Positions 22,001 through 34,768 of a stretch of DNA of 64,000 bases are shown here, piece after piece; the first letter of the stretch is position 1, and the number at the start of each line of letters is the position of its first letter. The notes beneath the pieces are model-generated. The model was given only the letters and a program-made list of their open reading frames with translations. It did not search any database and was not told the DNA's origin. Both the position numbers and the translations under genes were made by a program. The stretch is from Macrostomum hystrix (Eukaryota; Platyhelminthes; Macrostomidae). The stretch is taken from assembly GCA_950097015.1 (NCBI GenBank), contig CATNEN010000024.1:1-64000 (forward strand), in the 5' to 3' direction.

Positions 22001-22493
22001 AGTTCCCATCCCAAATAGAACAGTTCCCATCCCAAATAGAACAGTTCCCATCCCAAATAGAACAGTTCCCATCCCAAATAGAACAGTTCCCATCCCAAAT
22101 AGAACAGATCCCATCCCAAATAGAACAGTACCAATCCCAAATAGAACAGATCCCATCCCAAATAGAACAGTTCCCATCCCAAATAGAACAGATCCCATCC
22201 CAAATAGAACAGTTCCCATCCCAAATAGAACAGTTCCCATCCCAAATAGAACAGATCCCATCCCAAATAGAACAGATCACATCCCAAATAGAACAGATCA
22301 CATCCCAAATAGAACAGATCACATCCCAAATAGAACAGATCCCATCCCAAATAGAACAGTTCCCATCCCAAATAGAACAGATCCCATCCCAAATAGAACA
22401 GATCCCATCCCAAATAGAACAGATCCCATCCCAAATAGAACAGATCACATCCCAAATAGAACAGTTCCCATCCCAAATAGAACAGTTTCCGTC
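16055..22493. repeat. 6.4-kb satellite, 21-bp unit (CCCAAATAGAACAG[A/T]TCC)
   Basis: About 300 head-to-tail 21-bp units with core CCCAAATAGAACAG, followed by ATCCCAT or TTCCCAT. The unit has no stop on the minus strand, giving open frames of up to about 1300 codons (FGMGTVL, YLGWDLF, SIWDGIC). A few units are shortened by one base or carry TTCCGATTCC or TTCCCATAAC variants, mainly in the left half; the right half (20.8-22.0 kb) is more homogeneous and shows ordered three-unit blocks. Confidence 0.98.
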
Positions 22494-23552
22494 CAAAATT
22501 ACGTAAGAAAATTTCGAAGCCTGGTTGAAACTAAAAAGAAGGGAGCGGCAGAAATGAGGAAGACACCAGAAGAGAAAATCGGGATCAAGGAAGACCCTAG
22601 TTTTGCCGTTCGTCAGTCTCCGCCAACCCCATCACGGTATCGCATTGCCTTCCTTTCCATCCTCTCTCTGTCTCGTCCATCTCGTGGGGATTTCAAAATG
22701 GAAGCGAATGCGGGCTGTGTGGAGTCCCATTGCTGCTGTCTCGGACTCAAAAAGCCGAATATCAAATGGGGGGGGAAGGCTTTGGGTTCGGCTTGATAAG
22801 ATTCCCATCTCACATTCTGTGATCAGACTGACACCGCGGGCCAAGCCCCTATAAAATGACCCAACCCTGCCACTGCTGCTTCTACTGCTGCTGCTGCTGC
22901 TGCTGCTGATTACCGAATGGGGATAGGGTCTAATTCGAATCCCCCCTAATGTCCCATTCTTCCCCTCCCACTCGGCCTGTCGTAATCCTTGGGGTATCGG
23001 CGGACCCGACTAAAAAAGCCAGAAGGATCTAGGCGTGGACAAAAAATGAAACTTCATTGCATCATTTCTGATTCTCCAGCCAAGGTGACCACAATGGGGA
23101 ACGATTTTTCAAGCTAGTCAGAAGCTATCTACTCGTAGAACCATATGGAAGGCTTTTTTATACGATTATTGGGCGCATTAATTTGATCAGATAATCTCCT
23201 GTCTGGAACTGATGTGAATGCAGGATATCAGCACCAGACATGCCAGCCTCATAAAAAAAGGAAATGATGACGGGGGATGGGAGTGAGAGGTCAGCGTCTC
23301 GGTGGTCATGTGATATAATAAGATATTAAATATGCTTATATCAGCATCTTTGTTAATTGAATCTGATAAAGATGGATCACAAAATTATTGGCTGCACGGA
23401 TGCATAGTATCATTTTTAATCGTTAATTTTTATTCGACATTTTCGACCAAAACCCGAAAGTTGCTGTTAAAAGAGTCACGCAAACGATTAGCAGTAATGG
23501 GGCAATAAATTAACAAATAAAAACATTTTGAACTCAAGTACTATGATCCCAT
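22494..23552. other. unique spacer with CTG microsatellite
   Basis: No gene is supported. A CTG run lies at about 22881-22909. Short open frames at 22554-22854 overlap on both strands and lack codon bias. Confidence 0.5.
22881..22909. repeat. (CTG)n microsatellite
   Basis: CTG triplets, about nine, with one interruption near the left side. Confidence 0.8.
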
Positions 23553-24833
23553 ATATACCATCTGAGCAGATCCCAAATATAATCTGAGCAGATCCCAAAT
23601 ATAATCTGAGCAGATCCCGAATATAATCTGAGCAGATCCCAAATATAATCTGAGCAGATCCCAAATACCATCTGAACATATCCAAAGTGCAATCTGAGCA
23701 GATCCCAAATACCATCTGAGCAGATCCCAAATATAATCTGAGCAGATCCCAAATATAATCTGAGCAGATCCCAATATAATCTGAGCAGATCGCAAATATA
23801 ATCTGAGCAGATCCCAAATATAATCTGAGCAGATCCCAAATATAATCTGAGCAGATCGCAAATATAATCTGAGCAGATCCCAAATATAATCTGAGCAGAT
23901 CCCAAATACAATCTGAGCAGATCCCAAATATAATCTGAGCAGATTCCAAATATAATCTGAGCAGATCCCAAATATAATCTGAGCAGATCGCAAATATAAT
24001 CTGAGCAGATCCCAAATATAATCTGAGCAGATCGCAAATATAATCTGAGCAGATCCCAAATATAATCTGAGCAGATCCCAAATATAATCTGAGCAGATCG
24101 CAAATATAATCTGAGCAGATCCCAAATATAATCTGAGCAGATCCCAAATATAATCTGAGCAGATCCCAAATAAAATCTGAGCAGATTCCAAATAAAATCT
24201 GAGCAGATCCCAAATATAATCTGAGCAGATCCCAAATATAATCTGAGCAGATCCCAAATACCATCTGAGCAGATTCCAAATAAAATCTGAGCAGATCCCA
24301 AATATAATCTGAGCAGATCCCAAATATAATCTAAGCAGATCCCAAATATAATCTGAGCAGATCCCAAATATAATCTGAGCAGATTCCAACTAAAATCTGA
24401 GCAGATCCCAAATATAATCTGAGCAGATTCCAAATAAAATTTGAGCAGATCCCAAATGCGATTTGAGCAGATCCCAAATACAATCTGAGCAGATCCCAAA
24501 TACAATCTGAGCAGATCCCAAATACAATCTGAGCAGATCCCAAATACAATCTGAGCAGATCCTAAATACCATCTGAGCAGATCCCAAATACCATCTGAGC
24601 AGATCCCAAATACCATCTGAGCAGATCCCAAATATAATCTGAGCAGATCCCAAATACCATCTGAGCAGATCCCAAATACCATCTGAACATATCCAAAGTG
24701 CAATCTGAGCAGATCCCAAATACCATCTGAACATATCCAAAGTGCAATCTGAGCAGATCCCAAATACCATCTGAACATATCCAAAGTGCAATCTGAGCAG
24801 ATCCCAAATACGATTTGAGCAGATCCCAAATTG
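23553..24833. repeat. 22-bp satellite (CTGAGCAGATCCCAAATA)
   Basis: About 58 copies with core TCTGAGCAGATCCCAAATA followed by TAA, CCA, CAA or AAA. Variants include CAGATCGCAAATA and a CATATCCAAAGTGCAA type interspersed at 23.67 and 24.68-24.79 kb. It shares CAGATCCCAAATA with the 21-bp satellite to the left. Confidence 0.97.
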
Positions 24834-26026
24834 TCATCATTTAGGAAATGGAAATCGAAAACTATGTCTAGAATTACATTTTTAATTTTTAAGAAGCATT
24901 TTTGTGGCAAGCTATTAGCAAGAAATATATTAAACTTTGATGTAAATCCCAAACCGGTTAGCTTAACTGTCTGTCTGCCACAGTAAACAGGTTCTGTCCA
25001 TTACATCAGTTAATGCAATCAAGGTCATTGAAGCTTTAAGGATATCAGAATGAAAATTTCCCCACTAGTAAGCGATCAGAGGAACAAGCGGAGACGGAAA
25101 CGAACGACCAGATTATAAGAGCGATTGTTCATAAAAAGGCCGCTAATTTTTCTCCCATATAAACATTTTCCCCAATCCCAAACCGAGCCTAAGAGGTGAT
25201 GCGAGGATACCAAAAACACAGCTGCCGAGAGGGTGGAAAGAGAGAGACGGAGAGAGTGAGTGAAATCGAAATACTACTATCTATGGCTGATGGGGATAAT
25301 TTTCCTATGGGAATTTTCTTGCTAGATATGCCACTATCTCTCTCTGTCTCACTCTAAAAATGCGCGATGAAATATATTCATGCAAGTATGCTGGAGGCCG
25401 CAGGAAAAAGTCCACGATCGCCTAAATGACTAAGCAAAAAAATAAACTAGCATATTAATGGGACAGACTAGTAATGCCGTTACAGCCGCGTCCAATACTC
25501 TTGCTGTACGTGACCGGCACGAATTTGTCATCTTGACAGGCCGACCAATTGATATTACATAGCCGGGAATATAATAATTCTTCGGTCTGGTACACCGGTT
25601 AATCATCCCACCCAACCCAGTTTGCCAATGCGTCCGTCTTATTTTTAGTTGGAAAAAATGGGCACGCACTGAGGATAACTGGGTGGATGGATGGGTGGGT
25701 GGGTGAGGGCGTGTGGCAGGACCAGAGGAAGTCGAAGGTAATAACTCTTTGCCCGAGTCACAAAATCCTGATTAGCAGCACGACTCTGGGCCGGTTGCGT
25801 CACTGAATAAAGAAAATGAGAATGAAAATGAATGGCCAAACAAGGCCATACATAGGGCTTCGAGGTGCAGAGGGGGCGGAGTCTGAGAAAGCTCACGCAC
25901 ACGCCGTGCTCAAGAAAATGGCCCACCTTTAGTGTAGCATTCTGCCTTGCCTAGTGAAGGCCCGGCTATAATCTGCTTCTTTCGAAGCCAACGTGATGAA
26001 GCCACAGAAAACTCTGGTTCTAAAGG
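24834..26026. other. unique spacer, nothing recognised
   Basis: Mixed sequence with short purine-rich (GAGAGAGA near 25230) and GGGTGGAT (near 25680) tracts. No exon or RNA gene is recognised. Confidence 0.5.
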
Positions 26027-26042
26027 TTGTGTGCGTGTGTGT

Positions 26043-26090
<48 letters not shown>
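26027..26090. repeat. (TG)n microsatellite
   Basis: About 30 TG dinucleotides with early interruptions (GCGTG, TGGTG). Confidence 0.95.
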
Positions 26091-26091
<1 letters not shown>

Positions 26092-26308
26092 TTCTGCTTC
26101 AACTTCAAAGGCCAGAATTCACGACTGATTTCTTTATTTCAAAACGACACGAGGAAAGCAATACAGAGCCTACTTTGTGAACACTGTGTGCTCACTTCTC
26201 ATTGATTCGTTGATTCGTTGGTATGGAAAAATTAGTATCTGCAACAATGTTCTTCAGATTCGTAGGACCTCCGTTTTGTTGCTAAAATTTTCGATTCGTC
26301 TCTAGACT

Positions 26309-26600
26309 AGAACAGTTCCCATCCCAATCAGAACAGTTCGAATCCCAAATAGAACAGTTCCCATCCCAAATAGAACAGTTCCCATCCCAAATAGAAACCC
26401 ATCCCATATGGCACAGTTCCAATCCCAAATGGTACAGTTTAATCCTAAATGGTACAGTTTAATCCCAAATGGTACAGTTCCAATCCCATATGGCACAGTT
26501 CCAATCCCTAATGGCACAGTTCCAATCCCAAATGGTACAGTTCCAATCCCAAATGGCATAGTTCCCATCCCTAATGGCACAGTTCCCATGCCAAGTAGAA
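26309..26600. repeat. 21-bp array related to the large satellite
   Basis: About 14 units. The left ones (AGAACAGTTCCCATCCCAA) are the same as the 16-22 kb satellite; the right ones have diverged to ATGGTACAGTTCCAATCCCA. Confidence 0.93.
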
Positions 26601-27420
26601 GAGATCTCATTCAATTATGTATAATATTTGTATATTCTATCCTCATGAATTGAAGTCCCATTACTAGTACTTTTGGGCTTCGGGAATGTCGGAAGTCACT
26701 CCACACCTCTGGTATTCCCAGTGTTTAAGCAGTTGTCCGAGAACTGGACCTCAAACCGAAATCTTTATTAGACACGTGTATCATGAGTCAGCGGCTCCAA
26801 CGCCACTCGGGGTGGGTGGCGGGCTGGCATGCAGAGTCCAACAATTTCCGGTAAAATCATTTTGAAGACCTATCTTTTCTGAGCTTGCTGACCGAGCCTC
26901 TGACAGGAAAGTCTGTTAGCTTGAGCGGAGCTGAAAAAAGGGGAAAAGAAATTTAATCGAATGTTTAGAGAGGAAGAGCGAGAGAGGGAGGCAACCGTGT
27001 TGAGGATTTTCTAAAAAAAGAAAAGGGAAATCTCGGTTGTGGAATAATTGTTGCTAACCATAATTATAATGCTATACATTTCTACCGGCTCCCAACTGTC
27101 AGTCGCCTGTCCGTCACCAGGGACACCACCCATAGACTAGAGTAAGAAAGAAAGTTAATAACGGGATCCAATGAATGGGAGAAAATATCATAATTACTAG
27201 CACAGCCGTTGGAAGTGCGGTCCCAAAAGTAGGAAAAAACTGTTTTTCTCATTGCAAAAGAATATTGGCACAGATTGTTTCGAGCTTGATGGCCCCCATC
27301 TGCCTAGCAACAGGCTGTGGCTGTGCACAGGTGGGCATAAGCATAGCGAACAATCGGCAGTGTAACGATGTTAATTTTTCACTAATATAGTTGCAAGCCA
27401 ATATATTGTGAATTGTGAAT
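26601..27420. other. unique spacer, nothing recognised
   Basis: Mixed sequence; the short frame at 27175-27390 has no supporting splice or codon evidence. Confidence 0.45.
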
Positions 27421-28160
27421 CTAGTGAGTAGAGACAGCAGTGAGTAGAGACAGCAGTGAGTAGAGACAGCAGTGAGTAGAGAGAGCAGTGAGTAGAGAGA
27501 GCAGTGAGTAGAGACAGCAGTGAGTAGAGACAGCAGTGAGTAGAGACAGCAGTGAGTAGAGAGAGCAGTGAGTAGAGACAGCAGTGAGTAGAGACAGCAG
27601 TGAGTAGAGAGACCAGTGAGTAGAGACAGCAGTGAGTAGAGAGAGCAGTGAGTAGAGACAGCAGTGAGTAGAGAGAGCAGTGAGTAGAGACAGCAGTGAG
27701 TAGAGACAGCAGTGAGTAGAGAGAGCAGTGAGTAGAGACAGCAGTGAGTAGAGACAGCAGTGAGTAGAGAGAGCAGTGAGTAGAGACAGCAGTGAGTAGA
27801 GAGAGCAGTGAGTAGAGACAGCAGTGAGTAGAGAGAGCAGTGAGTAGAGACAGCAGTGAGTAGAGACAGCAGTGAGTAGAGAGAGCAGTGAGTAGAGACA
27901 GCAGTGAGTAGAGAGAGCAGTGAGTAGAGACAGCAGTGAGTAGAGAGAGCAGTGAGTAGAGACAGCAGTGAGTAGAGAGAGCAGTGAGTAGAGACAGCAG
28001 TGAGTAGAGAGAGCAGTGAGTAGAGAGAGCAGTGAGTAGAGAGAGCAGTGAGTAGAGACAGCAGTGAGTAGAGAGAGCAGTGAGTAGAGACAGCAGTGAG
28101 TAGAGAGAGCAGTGAGTAGAGACAGCAGTGAGTAGAGAGAGCAATGGGTTGAGGGAGCGG
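27421..28160. repeat. 16-bp satellite GTGAGTAGAGA[C/G]AGCA
   Basis: About 46 copies of a 16-bp purine-rich unit that differ almost only at one position (C or G). A small outlying array of the same unit is at 37.2 kb. Minus-strand open frames (SLLTALSTHC) are repeat artefacts. Confidence 0.97.
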
Positions 28161-28730
28161 TGAGTAGAGAGGGTAAAAGGGAAAGAGAAGACGACACGAG
28201 AGAAGTGAAAGGGGCAAGCAGACATTAAGTCAATTAGATATGAAGTGGCAAGCAGCCAAGGGGCCGATTGGAATTAGTTCTTGGCAGTCTCGATCAGGTT
28301 GGCGGCAAACACACCACCCGAGTGTGAGAGTGAGAGGAGCGAGTTGTGTTGTCAGTGAACCCAGCTGTTAGCACATGCTTCGAGGCGGGGGCGGAGACAC
28401 CTTCCACAGCTGCCTACCACCGAATGAACTGGACTCCACCCACCGTGTTTGAACAGGTGCCAGCCCGTCACGCCCCACACCTATTAGCTGCACAGTTTCA
28501 CACACACTGGGAGACAGGCGTGCTTCACTATTTCAGTAGTTCCATTTCAATAGCCACTAATGAATAGTTGCGAAATGAGCCAGGAGAAAGCGGAGTGAAA
28601 GACAGAGCTGCCAATTTGGTTGCTCGCCGGTCGCTAGCTTGGACACGTGTTCATTTGCCAGCTTCGAATCGTGTCTGCACACTGGGAACCCGAAAAGCAG
28701 CTGGTTACATCCAATAGTTCTGCCTTTCAA
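28161..28730. other. unique spacer, nothing recognised
   Basis: Mixed, fairly GC-rich sequence; a short frame at 28346-28567 is not supported by splice sites. Confidence 0.45.
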
Positions 28731-29445
28731 CCTCTCCCGTGTCTCATCTCCCTCCTGTCTAATCTCTCCACTTTCTCATCTCTCCCGTGTCTCATCTCTC
28801 CCGTGTCTCATCTCTCCCGTGTCTCATCTCTCCCGTGTCTCATCTCTCCCGTGTCTCATCTCTCCCGTGTCTCATCTCTCCCGTGTCTCATCTCTCCCGT
28901 GTCTCATCTCTCCGTGTCTCATCTCTCCCGTGTCTCATCTCTCCCGTGTCTCATCTCTCCCGTGTCTCATCTCTCCCGTGTCTCATCTCTCCCGTGTCTC
29001 ATCTCTCCCGTGTCTCATCTCTCCCGTGTCTCATCTCTCCCGTGTCTCATCTCTCCCGTGTCTCATCTCTCCCGTGTCTCATCTCTCCCGTGTCTCATCT
29101 CTCCCGTGTCTCATCTCTCCCGTGTCTCATCTCTCCCGTGTCTCATCTCTCCCGTGTCTCATCTCTCCCGTGTCTCATCTCTCCCGTGTCTCATCTCTCC
29201 CGTGTCTCATCTCTCCCGTGTCTCATCTCTCCCGTGTCTCATCTCTCCCGTGTCTCATCTCTCCCGTGTCTCATCTCTCCCGTGTCTCATCTCCCTCCTG
29301 TCTAATCTCTCCACTTTTCTCATCTCTCCCGTGTCTCATTTCTCCCGTGTCTCATCTCTCCCGTGTCTCATCTCTCCCGTGTCTCATCTCCCTCCTGTCT
29401 AATCTCTCCACTTTTCTCATCTCTCCCGTGTCTCATTTCTCCTAT
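28731..29445. repeat. 16-bp satellite ATCTCTCCCGTGTCTC
   Basis: About 44 copies. Most are identical; both ends and the 29.29-29.44 kb part carry a CTCCCTCCTGTCTAATC variant with a CCACTTTTCTC element that recurs three times, which suggests local duplication of a boundary segment. Confidence 0.97.
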
Positions 29446-31312
<1,867 letters not shown>

Positions 31313-31792
31313 GAACCCGTGTAGTCAGCCATAAAATGCGAACCTCATCCAACGCACCAAATTAGCCTAGCAACCAGGACGAAAGTGCAAGATGCGGGAT
31401 TATGAGGACACAAGCAGCCTAGCGCGCAACATCACAGCCTTTTCACCAGATTTGAGTCCAGTAGATTTGAGTCTAAATCTTCTCCTCTTAAATCCGTCTT
31501 GAGTAGCCGGGTGCCATCTGGGAGCATTTCTTTGAGAAAATCGTTTCTCAGAAATCCAAGTCAGCTTCTATTGCGCAAAGCATTGAGAAGCTGATGAAAA
31601 TTCTGTTTGCTTATGTACAAGTCTGCTTTTCCTTCGCGCGGAAATTGTCATCAATTTTGTTAATGGGACACAAATTATTTTTTGCGCGTTGAACTCAGCA
31701 TTGGGATTAAGGTCTTAATCCATTGCCACACGCACCCGACGCCTCGCAAACTGTTTTCTGCCTTTTTCAAACAGTCCTCGGATGACCTCACG
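31313..31792. other. unique spacer, nothing recognised
   Basis: No coding, RNA or repeat signal recognised. Confidence 0.45.
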
Positions 31793-31794
31793 CA

Positions 31795-31860
<66 letters not shown>

Positions 31861-31867
31861 TAATCTG

Positions 31868-31966
<99 letters not shown>

Positions 31967-31973
31967 GTCTATT
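31793..31973. repeat. (CTAT)n tetranucleotide microsatellite
   Basis: About 45 CTAT units with one interruption (TTAATCTGT) near 31860. Confidence 0.97.
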
Positions 31974-32576
31974 TCCCGCATTCTACTATTACTGCTCATG
32001 TGAGAGAGTGAGGAAGAAAGCCGGAAATCTCCCAACACGCTGCATCCCTGCTCCATTCCAATTTCCTCCCGCACACCCACTCCAAACTCCCCACGCAATT
32101 AGTTCTCTCTCCCAGTTTCGCTGTTTCTCCCACAGGCAGTTTCTCGCACTGTCCTCACAGCCATTTCACTCTGGCCAAGCCGCACACGAGAGTCCAGACC
32201 GCGTGCGAACCACCCTGAGCCACTTGGTCGCGGTAGATTGTACTTCTCTCTCCCTTCCTCCCAGTGCAAGCCACTGCAGCCGCCCCGACTGTCTTAGAAG
32301 TGAGTCTGTAGGCCAGCCGGGGTGAAGATGCTAATCTCGCTCTTCTTCTAATCTCACTCAGTCTGTGCTCAACATTCTCTGATTTTTTTCCAATCTTCGA
32401 TTTAAAGGATGTCCTGATATAAGGAGGAACTCGAGCCAAGGAACTCGGAATCGAAAAATTTAGAGCAAGACAAAGTGCGCAATTTTCTGCTTTAATTGAC
32501 AGTTTTGTGTCGGGATTTGGCAACCCCCTCCAATGGTGACCTGTCCATCGACCCTTGAAACACCTACTCTACCAGT
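31974..32576. other. unique spacer, nothing recognised
   Basis: Pyrimidine-rich mixed sequence without supported genes. Confidence 0.45.
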
Positions 32577-33257
32577 GCCTCATCTCTCCCGTGTCTCATC
32601 TCTCCCGTGTCTCATCTCTCCCGTGTCTCATCTCTCCCGTGTCTCATCTCTCCTGTGTCTCATCTCTCCCGTGTCTCATATCTCCTGTGTCTCATATCTC
32701 CTGTGTCTCATCTCTCCCGTGTCTCATCTCTCCCGTGTCTCATCTCTCCCGTGTCTCATCTCTCCCATGTCTCATCTCTCCCGTGTCTCATCTCTCCCGT
32801 GTCTCATCTGTCCCGTGTCTCATCTCTCCCGTGTCTCATATCTCCCGTGTCTCATCTCTCCTGTGTCTCATCTCTCCCGTGTCTCATCTCTCCCTTGTCT
32901 CATCTCTCCCGTGTCTCATCTCTCCCGTGTCTCATCTCTCCCTTGTCTCATCTCTCCCGTGTCTCATCTCTCCCGTGAATCATCTCTCCCGTGTCTCATC
33001 TCTCCCTTGTCTCATCTCTACCGTGTCTCATCTCTCCCGTGTCTCATCTCTCCCTTGTCTCATCTCTCCCGTGTCTCATCTCTCCCGTGTCTCATCTCTC
33101 CCGTGTCTCATCTCTCCCGTGTCTCATCTCTCCCGTGTCTCATCTCTCCCTTGTCTCATCTCTCCCGTGTCTCATCTGTCCCGTGTCTCATCTCTCCCGT
33201 GTCTCATCTCTCCCGTGTCTCATATCTCCCGTGTCTCATCTCTCCCGTGTCTCAACT
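32577..33257. repeat. 16-bp satellite ATCTCTCCCGTGTCTC (third plus-oriented array)
   Basis: About 42 copies, with TCCCTTG, TCCTGTG and CATATCTCC variants scattered through it. Same unit and orientation as 28.7 and 30.5 kb. Confidence 0.97.
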
Positions 33258-34129
33258 CTCTCTTTCACCAAGCCGATCCGGCCCAATGTGATCATTGGTT
33301 TCTCTGTTCGGCTCGTTAGGTATTCCGGGTTTTGGTCGCCTTCGTAGCTTCCATCGCGTCTCTTCTCTCAGCAAAAGGTAGATTCACTATTTATGAATAA
33401 AATCTTCATTCCATCTTGAAGCATTGCCGTCACATCTGCGGCGGAAATCTCAGTCGTGCAGACATGGGATCTTCTGAGACAACACGTCCCCTCTCTCAGC
33501 CCTCCTCACCTCCTTCCGACGGCGGCGGTAGCAGTAGCAGCTGCTGCTGTTGCTTCTAGAGGGACACTCCAGAGAGATGCAATGCAAAATAGCGCGCACA
33601 GGAGGCGGTGGGGGTGGGGTGGCCACTTACTCATGCGGCTGCCTAATGCTCGCCATCTGCAGCCTGGATGAGCTGCCCAGCTGCATTAATCCTACCTTAA
33701 CTAGTTACGTAATCGGTTTCTGGGAATCTGCTAGATGTTGCCGCTGAGATAGTCCGGCCTGATACTGTTATTATTTATACATTTTTTCGCTCCCAGCTTC
33801 ATCAATCCCATAGCCTTCGTTTTCATTTTCATTTCAGCTTCAAGTATATTTTGTGGCATTATTAAAATGCTGAATTTCTTGTCGTTACGCAACGGCACTC
33901 CTTGTCCAATGCTGTTGTTGTCACGCCTCTTAGGTGTGAAAATGTGACTTAATTATTTGATGTAATCAAGACTGAAATCTCCTGATTTTTAGTCGAGGTC
34001 GTGTAGGAAAATCGTGTTTACGAGAGGGAGCATGCTGTCCCTCACGAGGTGTTAATTACTGAAAATATGGGTGCCATAAATGTGACGTAACATGTCAGCG
34101 TAATTGAGAATTGTTTTAAATTCTCAAAA
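33258..34129. other. 5' flank of the receptor gene's signal-peptide exon
   Basis: Mixed sequence with a CGG/CAG-rich patch near 33520-33560. No exon is recognised; a transcription start for the receptor gene could lie here but no element is clear. Confidence 0.35.
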
Positions 34130-34451
34130 TGCAGACAGCTATAGAACAAGATACAGACATTTACAGACAAAATACAGACAGTTACAGACTGAGATACAGG
34201 CAGTTACAGACTGAGATACAGGCAGTTACAGACCAAGATACAGACAGCTACAGACTGAGATACAGGCAGTTACAGACTGAGATACAGGCAGTTACAGACT
34301 GAGATACAGGCAGTTACAGACAAAATACAGACAGTTACAGACTAAGATACAGGCAGTTACAGACTGAGATACAGGCAGTTACAGACTAAGATACAGACAG
34401 CTACAGACTGAGATACAGGCAGTTACAGACTGAGATACAGGCAGTTACAGT
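34130..34451. repeat. 22-bp tandem array (CAGTTACAGACTGAGATACA)
   Basis: About 14 units of 22 bp, AGATACAGGCAGTTACAGAC with CTGAG, CTAAG or CAAAA joints, ending about 95 bp before the acceptor of the signal-peptide exon. Confidence 0.93.
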
Positions 34452-34543
34452 CAAATACACAAATATTCATGCACAAGGGTGCCATATTCTTAGCTTGCAT
34501 TGAAATTGATTTAAAAGGGTTTCGAATTTCTGAAATTTTGCAG

Positions 34544-34768
34544 ACAACGGAAGCAGCTGCTCAGAAAACTGCTCCGCCTCATCAGATTGCTCAAACAGAA
34601 CAACTCAGCAGGCCATGAGGCCGGGGCCATCGGCAGAACAAAAATGGTCATTGTCGCCGTCTAGGCGACCGCTGCTGCCGCTGCTGCTGCTGCTGCTGCC
34701 GTTGCTGTTGCTTCGACCCGCAGTCGGACTGACTGTCACCTCCTCCGCTGCTGCAGTTCGTCAGTTCG
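34544..34768 (+). CDS. receptor exon 1: signal peptide
   Basis: ATG at 34615 opens MRPGPSAEQKW, then SRRPLLPLLLLLL and a further Leu-rich stretch to RPAVGLTVTSS, a classic signal peptide of about 37-38 residues, and ends AAAVRQF plus one base at a gtgagt donor (phase 1). The acceptor gaaattttgcag ends at 34543, and the frame upstream of the ATG is open back to it, so 34544-34614 is treated as 5' UTR. An acceptor upstream of the start codon implies either a non-coding 5' exon or a trans-spliced leader. The first residue made by joining to the next exon is Val (G/TG). The Leu run is encoded by CTG repeats. Confidence 0.75.

Noticed and set aside
15989-22496. Minus-strand ORFs of up to about 1300 codons
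   Set aside because: They are entirely 7-residue translations of the 21-bp satellite in three overlapping frames; openness follows from a unit with no stop codon.
23488-24952. Minus-strand ORF of 472 codons
   Set aside because: Repeat translation (SAQIIFGICSDYIWDLLRLYLG-type cycle) of the 22-bp satellite, open in all frames.
27249-28225. Leu/Ser/Thr-rich ORFs of about 300 codons
   Set aside because: Translation of the 16-bp array in three frames; the unique flanks show no coding signal.
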